From contig CACVBU010000276.1 of the NCBI GenBank assembly GCA_902728285.1, positions 1,588,458-1,652,457 on the forward strand: a stretch of 64,000 bases of DNA, written 5' to 3'. The notes under the pieces were generated by a model, which saw only the letters and a program-made list of their open reading frames with translations, was not told where the DNA came from and made no database searches. This stretch comes from Clytia hemisphaerica. Taxonomy: Eukaryota > Cnidaria > Hydrozoa > Leptothecata > Clytiidae. Position numbers and translations under genes: made by a program. Below, piece after piece: positions 50,100 to 62,849 of this stretch (position 1 is its first letter; every line of letters begins with the position of its first letter).

Positions 50100-53000
50100 A
50101 AGAAATCATTACTTCGCGCACTTTGATTAACAATTCTTCTTTAAATTTGACTATCAGTGCAATGTTTTTTACTATAACGATCAAGGTCACTAGAAATAAA
50201 GACAGTAATAATCACCTGAAACACAAAATAAAAATTGGAGCTTCATTTCACCGCCGTTCAAATTTAAATAAAATTCACAAGAAAATTATAGTTTTTAAGA
50301 GTTTAGTTTTTAATATTCAAAGTCAACGCTTTCTAAAAAATAGACCCGTGATTAACTGAGACACAAAGTTTGTGGCTGGTTAACTCTATCATGACTCTAT
50401 GAAATAAGCAGCAAAACAGCAGCCTTGTAGAAATCAACAAGTAATAAACTTTGTTCCAAATCTTTTGATTGAGTAAATATTTTGGAAAATTTTTTTTCAC
50501 AGTGATGGTCTAAGAACAAAAAATCACTATAGTGAAAATGGTAATCATAGCACAATTCTACAAGAAGTCATTCTTCATTTTTCATTTTCATTTTTCACCT
50601 TTTTAATTAATTTCTTTAAAATATGCTATTTCACTTAAGGACATCTTTTCAACGAGCACTTAATTCTAATTCTATCGAAAGTTTTTTTTTCTCACCTGCA
50701 GATTATTTCGAGATAAAGTTTTCAAATAGTTTGTATTTAATTATCGGAAACTGCAACGTCTTTGAAAAATATGCAAGATGGAGGGCAGAGGCAGTTCTTT
50801 TCAAAGTTCAAAATCAATTTGCATAATATAAAATGTACATGGTTCCAAAGCTCTTTAACAACTTCTAAAGATACTGACATTTAATATCTACTTTTTTAAA
50901 CGGAATTTAAAGTTTGTTTTTGAGAAGTAATTAAAAATTACTAACCTATGTATAATGACTTGGAAAAACTTAAAACAGTAAATTTTGGATCTAAGGAAGT
51001 CTTCATCTTTCATCTATTTATCCCTCCAGGTAGGTCCAAACATTCCTGGTTTGATGGATGTTTTAAACAATCAATCAAGCGTAAAGTTCGCTTACTTGAC
51101 ATCACGAGGAAAGTCAAATCAAAAAATCAAAAAAGAGAGAATCAGAAAATTGAATATCCAAAGGAAAAAGGAGCTTTTTAAATAATTTTTTTTATTCGGC
51201 TATATTGCTTCTTCTCTTTGACAAAATATCCAAAGGTAAAATGCAAACCTCCTTTATTATGTCTTCTTTCTTCTCTTTCCTTTTTCTTTTAAACTATAAA
51301 CACGGATTACATGGACGCTCAAAGCTTTTGTTTATTCTGGATTCAAAAAGGTGCTTACGGCATTGTTGTTTATTTAACTTTGAAATAATGATAGCTTTCT
51401 CACATCCCTTACAACCAATGCCATAAAGACTTCAGGCTGTATGGAATTGTCAGAAAATTCTGCGAACAATACTTTTAAGCCGACTTTAACGCTCTAATCT
51501 CACCAAAATAAGTATATAAGCGAAGTTCTTATGACTTAAAACCTGGAACATTTGATTATTCTCGGGCTAACTCCAGATAATTCTCTACTTGTTCAGCATT
51601 AATAAATTAAATCATTAATATATACGCGGGCGCTTTTTTATTGTTTTTGTCAAAAAACTTTTTCTGCCAATATAGAAAAAAATTTATGGATTTCATTTTG
51701 GTTAGACTGGGAGTCCTTTATAACATTTTTATCTGAAATTTTTATGATGGGAGTCAAAATAACCATACTGATACTCCTTTAGGTTTTCTTCAACATATCC
51801 TACTTTCTCCTGCATTTAGTCGTCTAGCTTGCTAGATTACATTACATTTTTGGTAAAATCTCGTTTCTGATTATATCTTGATATGTGTAAGTTTGATTAC
51901 GTTTGATTGGTTAACAAAATATCGTACGAAATTTTTAAGCCAATCAAAATAAGAGTGTCAGTCGAATGTTTTTTTATAGTTTCGAATGTTTTTATAAGTT
52001 TCGAAAAGAATAGCGATTGAGTGTTCTTCAATTCTTTTTTTGACCATATAATTAACGCGGAATAACATGGTATTCTCGGGTGATTTTGAATTAATAACCC
52101 CTCGTTTCATTGAAAACACTTCAAAATATTTTGAAATGTTTTTAATGAACCTCGGGGTTATTAATCCCAAATCACCTTCTAAACCATGTTATTACTAGTA
52201 CTAATGACATTCACCATATATGGTAAAAATATAACGTCACAGGGGTCGAATCATTAAGAATCATATGTAAACAATAAGACAGTTGCAGTCCAGCAGAAAC
52301 TTACTAATATCCAAGTTAACACAAATATGATTCACATTCTTTCCATCCCTGAAAGTAAATATGAAAACTTTTTCGAAAGAAGTATTGAACATCAACTATT
52401 GAAAATCGAAAGTTAAAGCCAGTATATCTATTTAATAAGAGTCAGTTTGCTTAATTCTCCAAAAATATTACACATTAAAAACGTTAAAAAATGTTATATT
52501 AAAATGAAAATATTTCAGTGTTGAATCGATTAGTTACGTCATGTGCTATCTCTTGTTTTGATGATTATGTAGTTGAACAACTACAACGTTATGCAAGCTC
52601 AGCTTTTTTGAAAAAAAAAGACCTCGAAAAAACATAATGTCAATCTGGCTTTAAGACCCACTAAAAAGTCATAGCTAATTTATTTTACTGTAGCGAAGCG
52701 CCATGTAGTGCAAAAATCTCTGCCTTTTCAAGACATGGATGCTGGTGTTTTAAAAGTTGTGCTCAATCCGTAGGGCAAAATCGGAATCGGGAATCGCATT
52801 CCGTTCGGTAGTAGCATCCCAAATGGAGAGACAATTAATCAAAAGTCGCCCCACCTGGAAGTTTAATCAAGGTAACAGGAAAGAGTATAAAATAAAAGAG
52901 GGTACAAAATAAACAAACCCATATATAGTTTTGTGTTTTTCAAATATGCACATCAATTTTGCTGATTTCGTACAGTCTTGATGAAGAGATTTTCTTTCTA

Positions 53001-54870
53001 GCAGCTTATTTTCTAAAAATAAGATAAAGTGCAGATTACTCAAAAATTGATACTTGAAGACGTTTTTAAGCTTTGCAAAAACTGCCATTTTAATAATAAA
53101 TAAGTAATAGTCCACAAGACACACCATGTTAGATACATTCCACAAAATTTGGCATTTTGCTAGATTTTGGTTTTAATTGAGAAATTTCAAATTCTTGGGA
53201 TACAACAAATCAACCAGAATCAACAAATAAAATTGATCAAGGAGTTTGGTAAAGTCATTCAATACTGAACATACCAAAAGTTAGCAAACTTGCTCAAATG
53301 TCTTTCAGGGACAGCAGATCAAAGATCTTAAAAAGAAACTATCACTTTTGACTGACCACTTTAATTCCCACTTACCCTGTAACTCTTTCGTTCCTTCAGA
53401 TTACTTTGAATAGTGACAATAAGGGCAATGAGGATAATATAAGATACAAGATAAAATTAAATTTAACTTACAACAGAGCTTCCCAACTTCGTAAAGTAAT
53501 CCGGTCTGCTTCCTTTAATAATAAGGCTGTTTTCTAAAAAAGAAAATGATAAATAGAAGTTGTTTCTATGAACAATGATAATGGAACCACAATTAAACTT
53601 TTACATTAGTATATTCTTTGATAAGGATTGGATCTTGAGACAAAATAATTAAGGTTTTATAATTAACAGGGTGGCCACGCTTATTTTAAATAAAAAATCC
53701 AGCTTTTTTGGTCATAAACATCCTTTTTTCCAGCCTTCACCCAAATATCTGTACTTTTTTCCAGCTTACCCTTAAAACCTACAAAAAATAGTTTAGGTGG
53801 AGTTCTAGACCGAAACTTTTTGTGTTGAAAGTACGCTGTCTATGGTTCCTACAAAATGGTTTTTCTCCAATAACTTTTTATAAAATAGTTCTTTTGGTCT
53901 CAAATTTTCAACAGTGATTTACTGCAATGTAACTAATGTTGCAATAATTAGATCATTGGGACCTAAATATTTTCAAAACTGTATGTTAAAATCAAAATAC
54001 ACTTTAAAGCCTAAACTTTGAGGGCCTTAAGGATTTCTTTGGGGTTTAAGGCGTCAATCCCAAATATCTTCATTTTGCGTCATCGTTGGGTCTAAAAAGT
54101 GAGTCAGTCGGTCGGTCAGAAAAATTTTCGGGGTTTTCCATATTATAAGTAAGACCTCCATCATCCATTTTTTGGAGTGTATTCTTGAAGGAAACTACCA
54201 GCCAGCAGGCAGCCAAAACAACCGCATGTCATGGGTGGTTTAAAATTATTACCTTTGAATACTGACCTCCGACCCAATGGCGCATGTAATGATAAACGTA
54301 GTCAAAATGCCGCGAATGCGCTAGAAATCGCTCGCAAAAAAAAACGGCAATAATAAAATTTTTGAACGAAGGAAACGTCATCGACAGAAAAAGTCCGACA
54401 AATTTACTGACTCACTGACTCAATTCTACTCAATTTTCGCTAATAAGGTGAAAAGGGCCAAGATAAGGTATTTAATGAAGTAAAGAAAATTTCTGGAATT
54501 CGCCAAATCTCATACCGCTCTTATTACTTTGAATAAACGCCCGCTTTCGAATTAATAATGCTCCTCCAAAAAGGCAAACCATTCAATAACGCCCCTTCTC
54601 TAAATAAAATGGTAACTTGTTTTTTTTTTAACTTTTTTTTGTTCAGCCTTTCAGAGGGTTTGCGAATGCTTCAGCCCAAATTTATCGTTATAAAAAATGA
54701 GTGTAGTAGCTTTTCTAGGCCCTGTGCTACCAGGGGATTGGATTAAATTCAAAAGTACATCCTAATCGAGATCAGCAAAAAATTTTGCTTTTACTGTCGC
54801 GAAAATGGCGAAAATTCGAGAAATCGAGAATTTTATTCTCGCGAAGGCAAAAGTTAATCCAATTAAAGTA
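50100..54870. other. Long stretch without a recognised gene
   Basis: AT-rich DNA with short unsupported frames. One possible minus-strand exon at 53533-53472 has a TTTTAG acceptor, a GTAAGT donor and an open phase-1 reading (SLIIKGSRPDYFTKLGSSV). A strong donor (CTGCAG then GTGAGA) lies near 50694 on the minus strand after a stop-containing segment, so it might end an untranslated exon. Either could be upstream exons of the large gene. Confidence 0.25.
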
Positions 54871-54879
54871 CCACTCCCT

Positions 54880-55880
54880 AAAGTCTGATAAATAATCGAT
54901 CACGAATCGATTGTTGATCGAATAAAAATTTGATTGATGATTAATTGATTTTTGATCGATATGTCCAGACGGTGTCAATCGAACAACTTCGAACAAAAAT
55001 TGCAATTGAGCTAATCGCACGTAATTGAACGCGATCGCATAATTGCGATTTGATTGTCGAACGTAATTGAATCTCAATTGAACGGTCAATTCCTGGGTAA
55101 TATTTGATTGTGTTTGATTGCATTCGAGTAAGGTTAGATTGGTTCGATTAATAGCTGACTATGTTCCATTGGTTCGATTGATTGTCAATTACACTTGATT
55201 AATATTAATATTCTATTTCCTTCTATTACGATAACGTTCGATGAGTTTTAGCGTGGACGGCCGAGCGCTAAAGTATCGTACGAAAGAGAATAAAATCTAA
55301 ATCAATCGAATGTAATCGATCCTAGGTTATCCTAGGTTATCCTAGGTAATATTCGATTGCGATTCGATTGCATTCGACAATCGAATTGCAATTATTAGAT
55401 TGTGTTCAATTGCGTTCAAGAGATCTTTTTTCAAAGAGGCCACCCTGTTGAATAATTATGTAGTCCAGCAGAAAAACAATGATAAAACCATGCATAATTA
55501 TTACAATATGCATGATACAGTAATTATGCATGGCTCTATCATTGTTTTTATGGCTGGACTACATAATCATTCAACAGGACGTCCGATTCGGCTTTCGATT
55601 TGTTCGATTGACACCGTCTGGATATGTAACCGATCAAAAGCTGTGATCAATAGCCGATCAATTTTTAATTGATACTTAAATTAATCGAAGTATAATCGAT
55701 CTATAATCCATAAACAATCGATGACAAAATTGACCGATAAATAATCGAGCTTTGAAAAAATCTATCGTTACCTATCGATTCTATCGGTTAATCGATATCT
55801 AATCCATCGATTACTTATAGATTATTTATCGATTTCTCAAGATTATTGATTATATCGATTCCATTAAGTACGCCTGGTAT
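54880..55880. mobile_element. Nested palindromic ATCGAT-rich element, about 1 kb
   Basis: GATATGTCCAGACGGTGTCA (about 54958) is mirrored at about 55606-55626, and ATCGAT-rich arms continue outward on both sides. Within it, 55448-55570 is a second palindrome with arms CCTGTTGAAT...TATGTAGTCCAGC and their mirror. It looks like a small element inserted into a larger hairpin element. Frames here are mirror pairs. Confidence 0.6.
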
Positions 55881-56060
55881 AAGAGGTTGTAAAAAAGTGG
55901 ACTTAAAAATATAAATTTAAGTTTGGTGGCTGGTAGATTTTAAGAAGTATCCACTAGTACTTCTAGATTTTCAAAAGACATTTCTTTTAAATCGATCATT
56001 CAGTAAAGATCTAAGCTCATAAAAATCTTTGTAAAAATGACAATAGAGAACATCTTATGG

Positions 56061-56494
56061 ACCAGACGTCCGCGCTCGATAGGATCGATCATTGGAACGG
56101 CTTGATGACGGATCGATATGTGATCGATGGATTACTTAACAATCCGGATAGGAGATCGATAGAGAATCGATACTCAAGATTTGTTTAAGCTTATGATTAG
56201 TTATCGATTATTTAGCGATCTTCCATCGATGTATTATCGATCTTATCGACCCTATCGACTCATACTTGATTTACGATCGATAACAAATCGATTAACGATC
56301 GATGACGAATCGGTATACTCGATTGAAATACTAGCTCCATAAATGGATCAACGAAGGATCGATACTCAAGACTTTTTAATGGCTGAATCATCCATCTCCT
56401 ATCCGGATCATTAAGTAATCCATCGATCACATATCGATCCGTCATCGAGCCATTCCAATGATCGTTCCTATCGAGCGCGGCGCGGACGTCTGGT
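56061..56494. mobile_element. GATCGAT-rich MITE, copy 2
   Basis: The ends ACCAGACGTCCGCGCTCGAT and CGCGGACGTCTGGT are inverted, with the 4-bp ATGG on both sides (56057-56060 and 56495-56498). It is the same family as 32325-32753. The right arm has a small CGCGG duplication. Confidence 0.82.
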
Positions 56495-56884
56495 ATGGAC
56501 TACCCCTCTGCCCAGTGACTGCCTGCCCCTATCGGGGAAAAAAATGTTGGGGAAAAGTGTTGAAAATTTTTAGGGGGTGACAGACTAGTATTCACTGAAG
56601 TACCTGCTTTGTATGGTGAGCTTGAAAACATTGTTTGGCATAATCTTATTCTTCAACATTTCTACAGATGTTTTTTTCACTGATACGTGATAGTGAAAAA
56701 GAAGCACGTTTCTCCGCCATTTTTAATTTATCACTGATTGTATTGGTACCGCGATTGATAAATTGAACAACGGTGTTCCGGGCGTCTTTAGCTTTTACTA
56801 CCCCGCCCACGGGCGTTTTTTTATTTTTGAATAAACAACATTGCCCAACCTCGTGTTCGTGTATCCCAGGCTTTATTGAAAGCA

Positions 56885-58412
56885 GCCATGAACTTCATTT
56901 TTTTGTAAAAGGTAACTGATTGGTGTAGGTCTGGTAGGTTGCGTCCTTTCTATAAATGGGAGCCATACCATTCGATCCAAGTTGGCCAGAAAGCCTGAAT
57001 TCCACTTTTTCACATTTTGGTTAAAGTCAGTTAGGGACACGTTCCTCGACTAACTGAAAAATTGGGAGCAGCTATGAACTTCATTTATTTTGTAAAAGGT
57101 CACTAATGGGTGTAAGTTGCGTCCTTTCTATAAATGGGAGCAATACCGTTCGATCCAAGTTGGCCAGGAAGCCCGAATTCGACTTTTTCACATTTTGGTT
57201 AAAGTCAGTAAGGGACACGTTCCTCGACTAACTGAAAAATTAGAAGCAGCTATGAACTCATTTTTTTTGTAAAAGGTCACTAATAGGGTGTAGGTTGCGT
57301 CCTTTTTTATAAATGGGAGCCATACCGTTCGATCTAAGTTGGCCAGAAAGCCCGAATTTCACATTTTGGTTAAAGTCAGTTAGGGACACGTTCCTCGACT
57401 AACTGAAAAATTAGAAGCAGCTATGAACTTCATTTTTTTTGTAAAAGGTCACTAATAGGTGTAAGTTGCGTCCTTTCTATAAATGGGAGCAATACCGTTC
57501 GATCCAGGTTGGCCAGAAAGCCCGAATTTCACTTTTTCACATTTTGGTTAAAGTCAGTTAGGGACACGTTCCTCGACTAACTGAAAAATTGGAAGCAGCT
57601 ATGAACTTCATTTCTTTTGTCAAAGGTCACTAATGGGTGTAGGTTGCGTCCTTTTTATAAATGGAAGCCATACCATTTGATCCAAGTTGGCCAGAAAGCC
57701 CGAATTTCACTTTTTCACATTTTGGTTAAAGTCAGTTAGGGACACGTTCCTCGACTAACTGAAAAATTGGAAGCAGCTATGAACTTCATTTTTTTTGTAA
57801 AAGGTCACTAATGGGTGTAGGTTGCGTCCTTTCTTTAAATGGAAGCCATACCATTTGATCCAAGTTGCCAGAAAGCCCGAATTTCACTTTTTCACATTTT
57901 GGTTAAAGTCAGTTAGGGACACGTTCCTCGACTAACTGAAAAATTGGAAGCAGCTATGAACTTCATTTTTTTTGTAAAAGGTCACTAATGGGTGTAGGTT
58001 GCGTCCTTTCTATAAATGGAAGCCATACCATTTGATCCAAGTTGGCCAGAAAGCCCGAATTTCACTTTTTCACATTTTGGTTAAAGTCAGTTAGGGACAC
58101 GTTCCTCGACTAACTGAAAAATTGGAAGCAGCTATGAACTTCATTTTTTTTGTAAAAGGTCACTAATGGGTGTAGGTTGCGTCCTTTCTATAAATGGAAG
58201 CCATACCATTTGATCCAAGTTGGCCAGAAAGCCCGAATTTCACTTTTTCACATTTTGGTTAAAGTCAGTTAGGGACACGTTCCTCGACTAACTGAAAAAT
58301 TGGAAGCAGCTATGAACTTCACTTCTTTTGTAAAAGGTCACTAATGGGTGTAGGTTGCGTCCTTTCTATAAATGGGAGCCATACCGTTCGATCCAAGCTG
58401 GCTAGAACACTT
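56885..58412. repeat. Tandem array, about 177-bp unit, right copy
   Basis: Eight units share GGACACGTTCCTCGACTAAC, GGTTGCGTCCTTTCTATAAA and GATCCAAGTTGGCCAGAAAG. The array is the reverse complement of the three-unit array at 33588-34430. The outer edges of the two arrays fall at different places in the unit, so a simple shared terminus is not visible. Confidence 0.9.
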
Positions 58413-58439
58413 TTCATAACCACTTTCGATTTGAATCTG

Positions 58440-59010
58440 ATTTGCGCTGACGCTGACGCTGACGCTGACGCTACGAAACTGACGCTGGCTTCATTTTGGT
58501 GTTCCGGAGACCCCCCTCAGCTGGAAATGGCCTAGGTGTTCCGGGAAATTTTCAAAAAATTTGCTCCTGGAAATACATAGCTGTTCCCTGGAAAAATCCT
58601 TAAAGTTCTATCTCAGCTCTCCAGCTGGAAATTCACATGTGTTCCGGGTTGATTCCATGTAATTTTCACAACTGATATAGAACTTGGGAGCTGTTCCTGT
58701 AGCCAACTAACTGGAAATCTGGAGCTGTTCCCGATTGAGACTAAGTTTTTTCTGGACAAAAAGATTCAAAGATTGAGCTGTTCCTTGAATTAGCCAGCTG
58801 GAAATTTAGAGCTGTTCCTTGAATTAGCCAGCTAGAAAATTAGAGCTGTTCCGGTCGATTTTTTGGAGCTGCTTGGACAGTTTAAAACAAGACGCTCCTG
58901 GAAAAGTGCCCTACTGGAGCAGGAACAGCTCAATTTTTTGCTCGCAAATTAAAAAAAAATCAAAAAATGAGCTGTTCCTCTACAGTAGGGTACTTTCCAG
59001 GAGCTATTTG
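58440..59010. repeat. GACGCT microsatellite and AGCTGTTCC hairpin region
   Basis: Four GACGCT-type units stand at about 58448-58472. From 58530 the words CAGCTGGAAAT and GAGCTGTTCC alternate at least six times. At 58900-59005 an inverted pair (CCTACTGGAGCAGGAACAGC and its imperfect mirror) forms a hairpin. No gene. Confidence 0.6.
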
Positions 59011-59564
59011 TGTTTCAAGCTGTCTTAATTTGATTTAATAACACGGGGGTAACATAAAATGTAAGCTATGATAGCAATTGGAAAATTGGAAAATAATTTC
59101 TACCATAACTTTCAGAATTTAGAGAACTACATAGTTCAAATGAGAACTTTTTACAAAATCATGAAAGTAGTAGAATATAAAATGACAGCGTCATCATGAA
59201 ATTAAGCTATATAGTAACCCCCGTCTTTACACGAAGTAAGATAATTTGCAAAATGGTAGCAGAGTGGCGCGAATGTATTTCATTTCTAGTTGGTGGCGAA
59301 GTAAAACTTTCAGTTTGCAAAAGTTAAAGCTATTTTAAATCTTAACCTAACATCGTGATCCTTGACACAAATCACTGATTGACTATATGAAACGCTTTCA
59401 AAGAAACTGGAGAAGATATTTTTGTGGTTATTTGAGCAAAAATGGACGATCCTCTTGATAAAAACATTCAACAAGAACACTGAAAAAATCAAACATCTAA
59501 ACTCGAAAACTGACAAGCAAGACCAGGCATGTATTTTCAAACTTTTGTACTTTTCAACCCTTAA

Positions 59565-59839
59565 AGGGATAATCAGATGGTTTGGGATATTTGGCATGTG
59601 GAATCTTTCTTTTGTCCTGAACAAAACCTCAAAATATTTTTGCCTAAATATTTCCCAAAGTTGAGATAAGTTACAAGTTTTTGACTTTTAGTAAAACAAC
59701 GTAAGAACCGTATGAGAACCCATTTTCAGAAATTTTAAATCTTGACTTTAGAATATAGTTAGACAAAAGTTTGGGCAATTTTACTCAAAACCACAGGAGT
59801 TTTTTCAGGCAGAAAATCTCAAACCATCTGATTATCCCT
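59565..59839. mobile_element. TTAA-flanked MITE, 275 bp
   Basis: AGGGATAATCAGATGGTTTG and its mirror CAAACCATCTGATTATCCCT are the ends. TTAA lies at each side (59561-59564 and 59840-59843). A TTAA target is characteristic of piggyBac-type transposition. The frames over it (59624-59310 minus, 59422-59664 plus) are not supported. Confidence 0.8.
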
Positions 59840-60164
59840 TTAAATGTCTCTGGATTTTTAAATATACATCACTTTCCGTGCCAATGATTAAAATGGTTAA
59901 TAAGGTACACTATTTACATCTTTTTAAGAGTTGAAGTGCAATATAATTTTTTCAACTGATCTTAAAGATTTGGTCTAAAACTTGTGTTAGCTTCACAGTT
60001 ATCTGTAGGTAGGTCTGCAGTGCAGCAGCTTAAGGAGGGGTTTAATTATTGGGTATATTTGTGAAATACAAACTGTATTTTCTGGGAAGTAATTTTTGGT
60101 TAACCTTTGGCCACATTTTTATTACATTGATATTGTGTCAGCAGTGTTGGGTATGCGACATATT

Positions 60165-60480
60165 GTGTGTTATCAATGAAATCTAATCAATAATCAATAT
60201 GGATACTTGATGAAAAATCGATAAAAATTGATGAAAAATCCATTACGATTGATACTTGAAGGCACCTGATGATGATCGATTGTTAATCGACAGAACCAAT
60301 ACCAAAAGTTGATCGATAGTAATTGATACCTCATCGATAAAAATCGATTGCTCGTCAATATCAATTGATGCTAGTCAATAGCTAATTGATTTTTAAAAAT
60401 GTATTTTATGTCAATTAGTTATTGATTATTGGTTCTAATCGATATGTAAGTGTAAAATTATGATCAATTTGATCATTTAT
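60165..60480. repeat. TGATTGAT/ATCGAT-rich segment
   Basis: Dense ATCGAT, TTGAT and ATCAAT words with partial inverted symmetry, similar in style to 54880-55880 but without clear ends. Probably a decayed hairpin element. Confidence 0.4.
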
Positions 60481-60702
60481 GAGTGCTTGCGTTGCTCATC
60501 AGAGACATTTTCATTAAAATTATAAATTACTAAAAGTAATAAGTAATGATAAAAGTAAACAGGTAAACATAATTATAATATTATTAAAAGGATGAAACTT
60601 CAATGAATGCATGATACATTATTAACTGTTCTGACTAGGCTGTTTCTTAGATTTTTGGGAAGGCTTGGTGATTTTTACTTAAACGATCCAAAAGATTTAT
60701 TT

Positions 60703-62849
60703 CTCAAAATGAGGGGGTTGGATACAAGATTATGGGTAATGACGCGCTCCTCGAACTAAGTTGAATTTTTTACTTCTTTCCAGCACATTATATTTATATA
60801 TTTTTTCAAAGTATGCTTAGCTTCTTTACACTTTACTTTTCATTTTTTATATGTTATGGCTATATTAATATTTATAGATATATTTCAAAATGAACAGCTA
60901 TGTGACAGGCGTTTTTGCGAGTTACCTATATCTTGTCATTTCTCTAAAATGAAATTATCTCTCGGGATTGATATGTCGTGACGCGCTCCTTCTTTCAAGG
61001 CGTTTTTGCGAGCGGCAATACTTTTCCTTTGAGATAATTTATGCTTGATTAAAAAAGCAAAACGGATCATTAGATAAACAGAAAGCTACAGACATTTAGC
61101 TACACCAAAAGCCAAAGTTTCTTCTCAATATAGTTGACTGGTACTGTTTGCCAAAAAGTATAGTGTTGTTGAAGTTTGCAAAAACCTTAAGCTGTAATGA
61201 CTTTAAGGAAATGCATTGAAAGATGAAATGAAATTGTGCATAACCCGGTATGAGGCACTATTTTTAAAAGTACTATCCAAAATGTGTCTTTACATACTGG
61301 GAAATTCTGATCAGACTTTTTTTTTTCATTCCAGTTTTCAAGCAATGACCTGGACATGAATTTGAATTCAACAATATCAAAATTGAAGAAATTGGTATGA
61401 TTTTTATTGTTCTTATGGGCAAAGTGCTAGGGTGTAGCTGTAGCTTCGTTAGTGTAGCTGGGGCGAACCCTAAGAATATTTTTGTTTCCGGTCCACCGGG
61501 TGACGAAAAAAACACTCACCCGGCCGGCCGCAAAAAATTTTTTTTTGCTAAATTGCGATCCCAAAACTCGATTTTTTAAAGCACTCATAGAAGTTCAAAT
61601 GATGGTCTTCTTTACCTTAAATCTGTAGTAACTTGACACCGCTACAGGCTTCGGCATAAGAAAAATTCACATGTGATCATCGCATGCCTAGATTTTGATT
61701 TATAGTGGTCTAGGCGTGCGATTATTCAAATACTTAATTTTCATTGCTTATATTTTCAATTGTGTTACAATATCTCTCAAAATGAGGGGGTTGGATACAA
61801 GATTATGGGTAATGACGCGCTCCTCGAACTAAGTTGAATTTTTTACTTCTTTCCAGCACATTATATTTTATATATTTTTTCAAAGTATGCTTAGCTTCTT
61901 TACACTTTACTTTTCATTTTTTATATGTTATGGCTATATTAATATTTATAGATATATTTCAAAATGAACAGCTATGTGACAGGCGTTTTTGCGAGTTACC
62001 TATATCTTGTCATTTCTCTAAAATGAAATTATCTCTCGGGATTGATATGTCGTGACGCGCTCCTTCTTTCAAGGCGTTTTTGCGAGCGGCAATACTTTTC
62101 CTTTGAGATAATTTATGCTTGATTAAAAAAGCAAAACGGATCATTAGATAAACAGAAAGCTACAGACATTTAGCTACACCAAAAGCCAAAGTTTCTTCTC
62201 AATATAGTTGACTGGTACTGTTTGCCAAAAGTATAGTGTTGTTGAAGTTTGCAAAAACCTTAAGCTGTAATGACTTTAAGGAAATGCATTGAAAGATGAA
62301 ATGAAATTGTGCATAACCCGGTATGAGGCACTATTTTTAAAAGTACTATCCAAAATGTGTCTTTACATACTGGGAAATTCTGATCAGACTTTTTTTTTCA
62401 TTCCAGTTTTCAAGCAATGACCTGGACATGAATTTGAATTCAACAATATCAAAATTGAAGAAATTGGTATGATTTTTATTGTTCTTATGGGCAAAGTGCT
62501 AGGGTGTAGCTGTAGCTTCGTTAGTGTAGCTGGGGCGAACCCTAAGAATATTTTTGTTTCCGGTCCACCGGGTGACGAAAAAAACACTCACCCGGCCGGC
62601 CGCAAAAAATTTTTTTTTGCTAAATTGCGATCCCAAAACTCGATTTTTTAAAGCACTCATAGAAGTTCAAATGATGGTCTTCTTTACCTTAAATCTGTAG
62701 TAACTTGACACCGCTACAGGCTTCGGCATAAGAAAAATTCACATGTGATCATCGCATGCCTAGATTTTGATTTATAGTGGTCTAGGCGTGCGATTATTCA
62801 AATACTTAATTTTCATTGCTTATATTTTCAATTGTGTTACAATATCTCT
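60703..62849. repeat. Two-copy tandem duplication, 1,073-bp period
   Basis: 60703-61775 and 61776-62849 are nearly identical, differing by a few single-base indels in homopolymers. The junction text is ATATCTCT then CAAAATGAG. Each copy holds a GC-rich hairpin, CCGGGTGACG...CTCACCCGG (about 61496 and 62568). The 60-80 codon frames present twice are by-products. Confidence 0.93.

Noticed and set aside
48022-50190. Long frames of 151-430 codons on both strands
   Set aside because: They are translations of the 63-bp minisatellite, open in several frames at once because the unit is a multiple of three.
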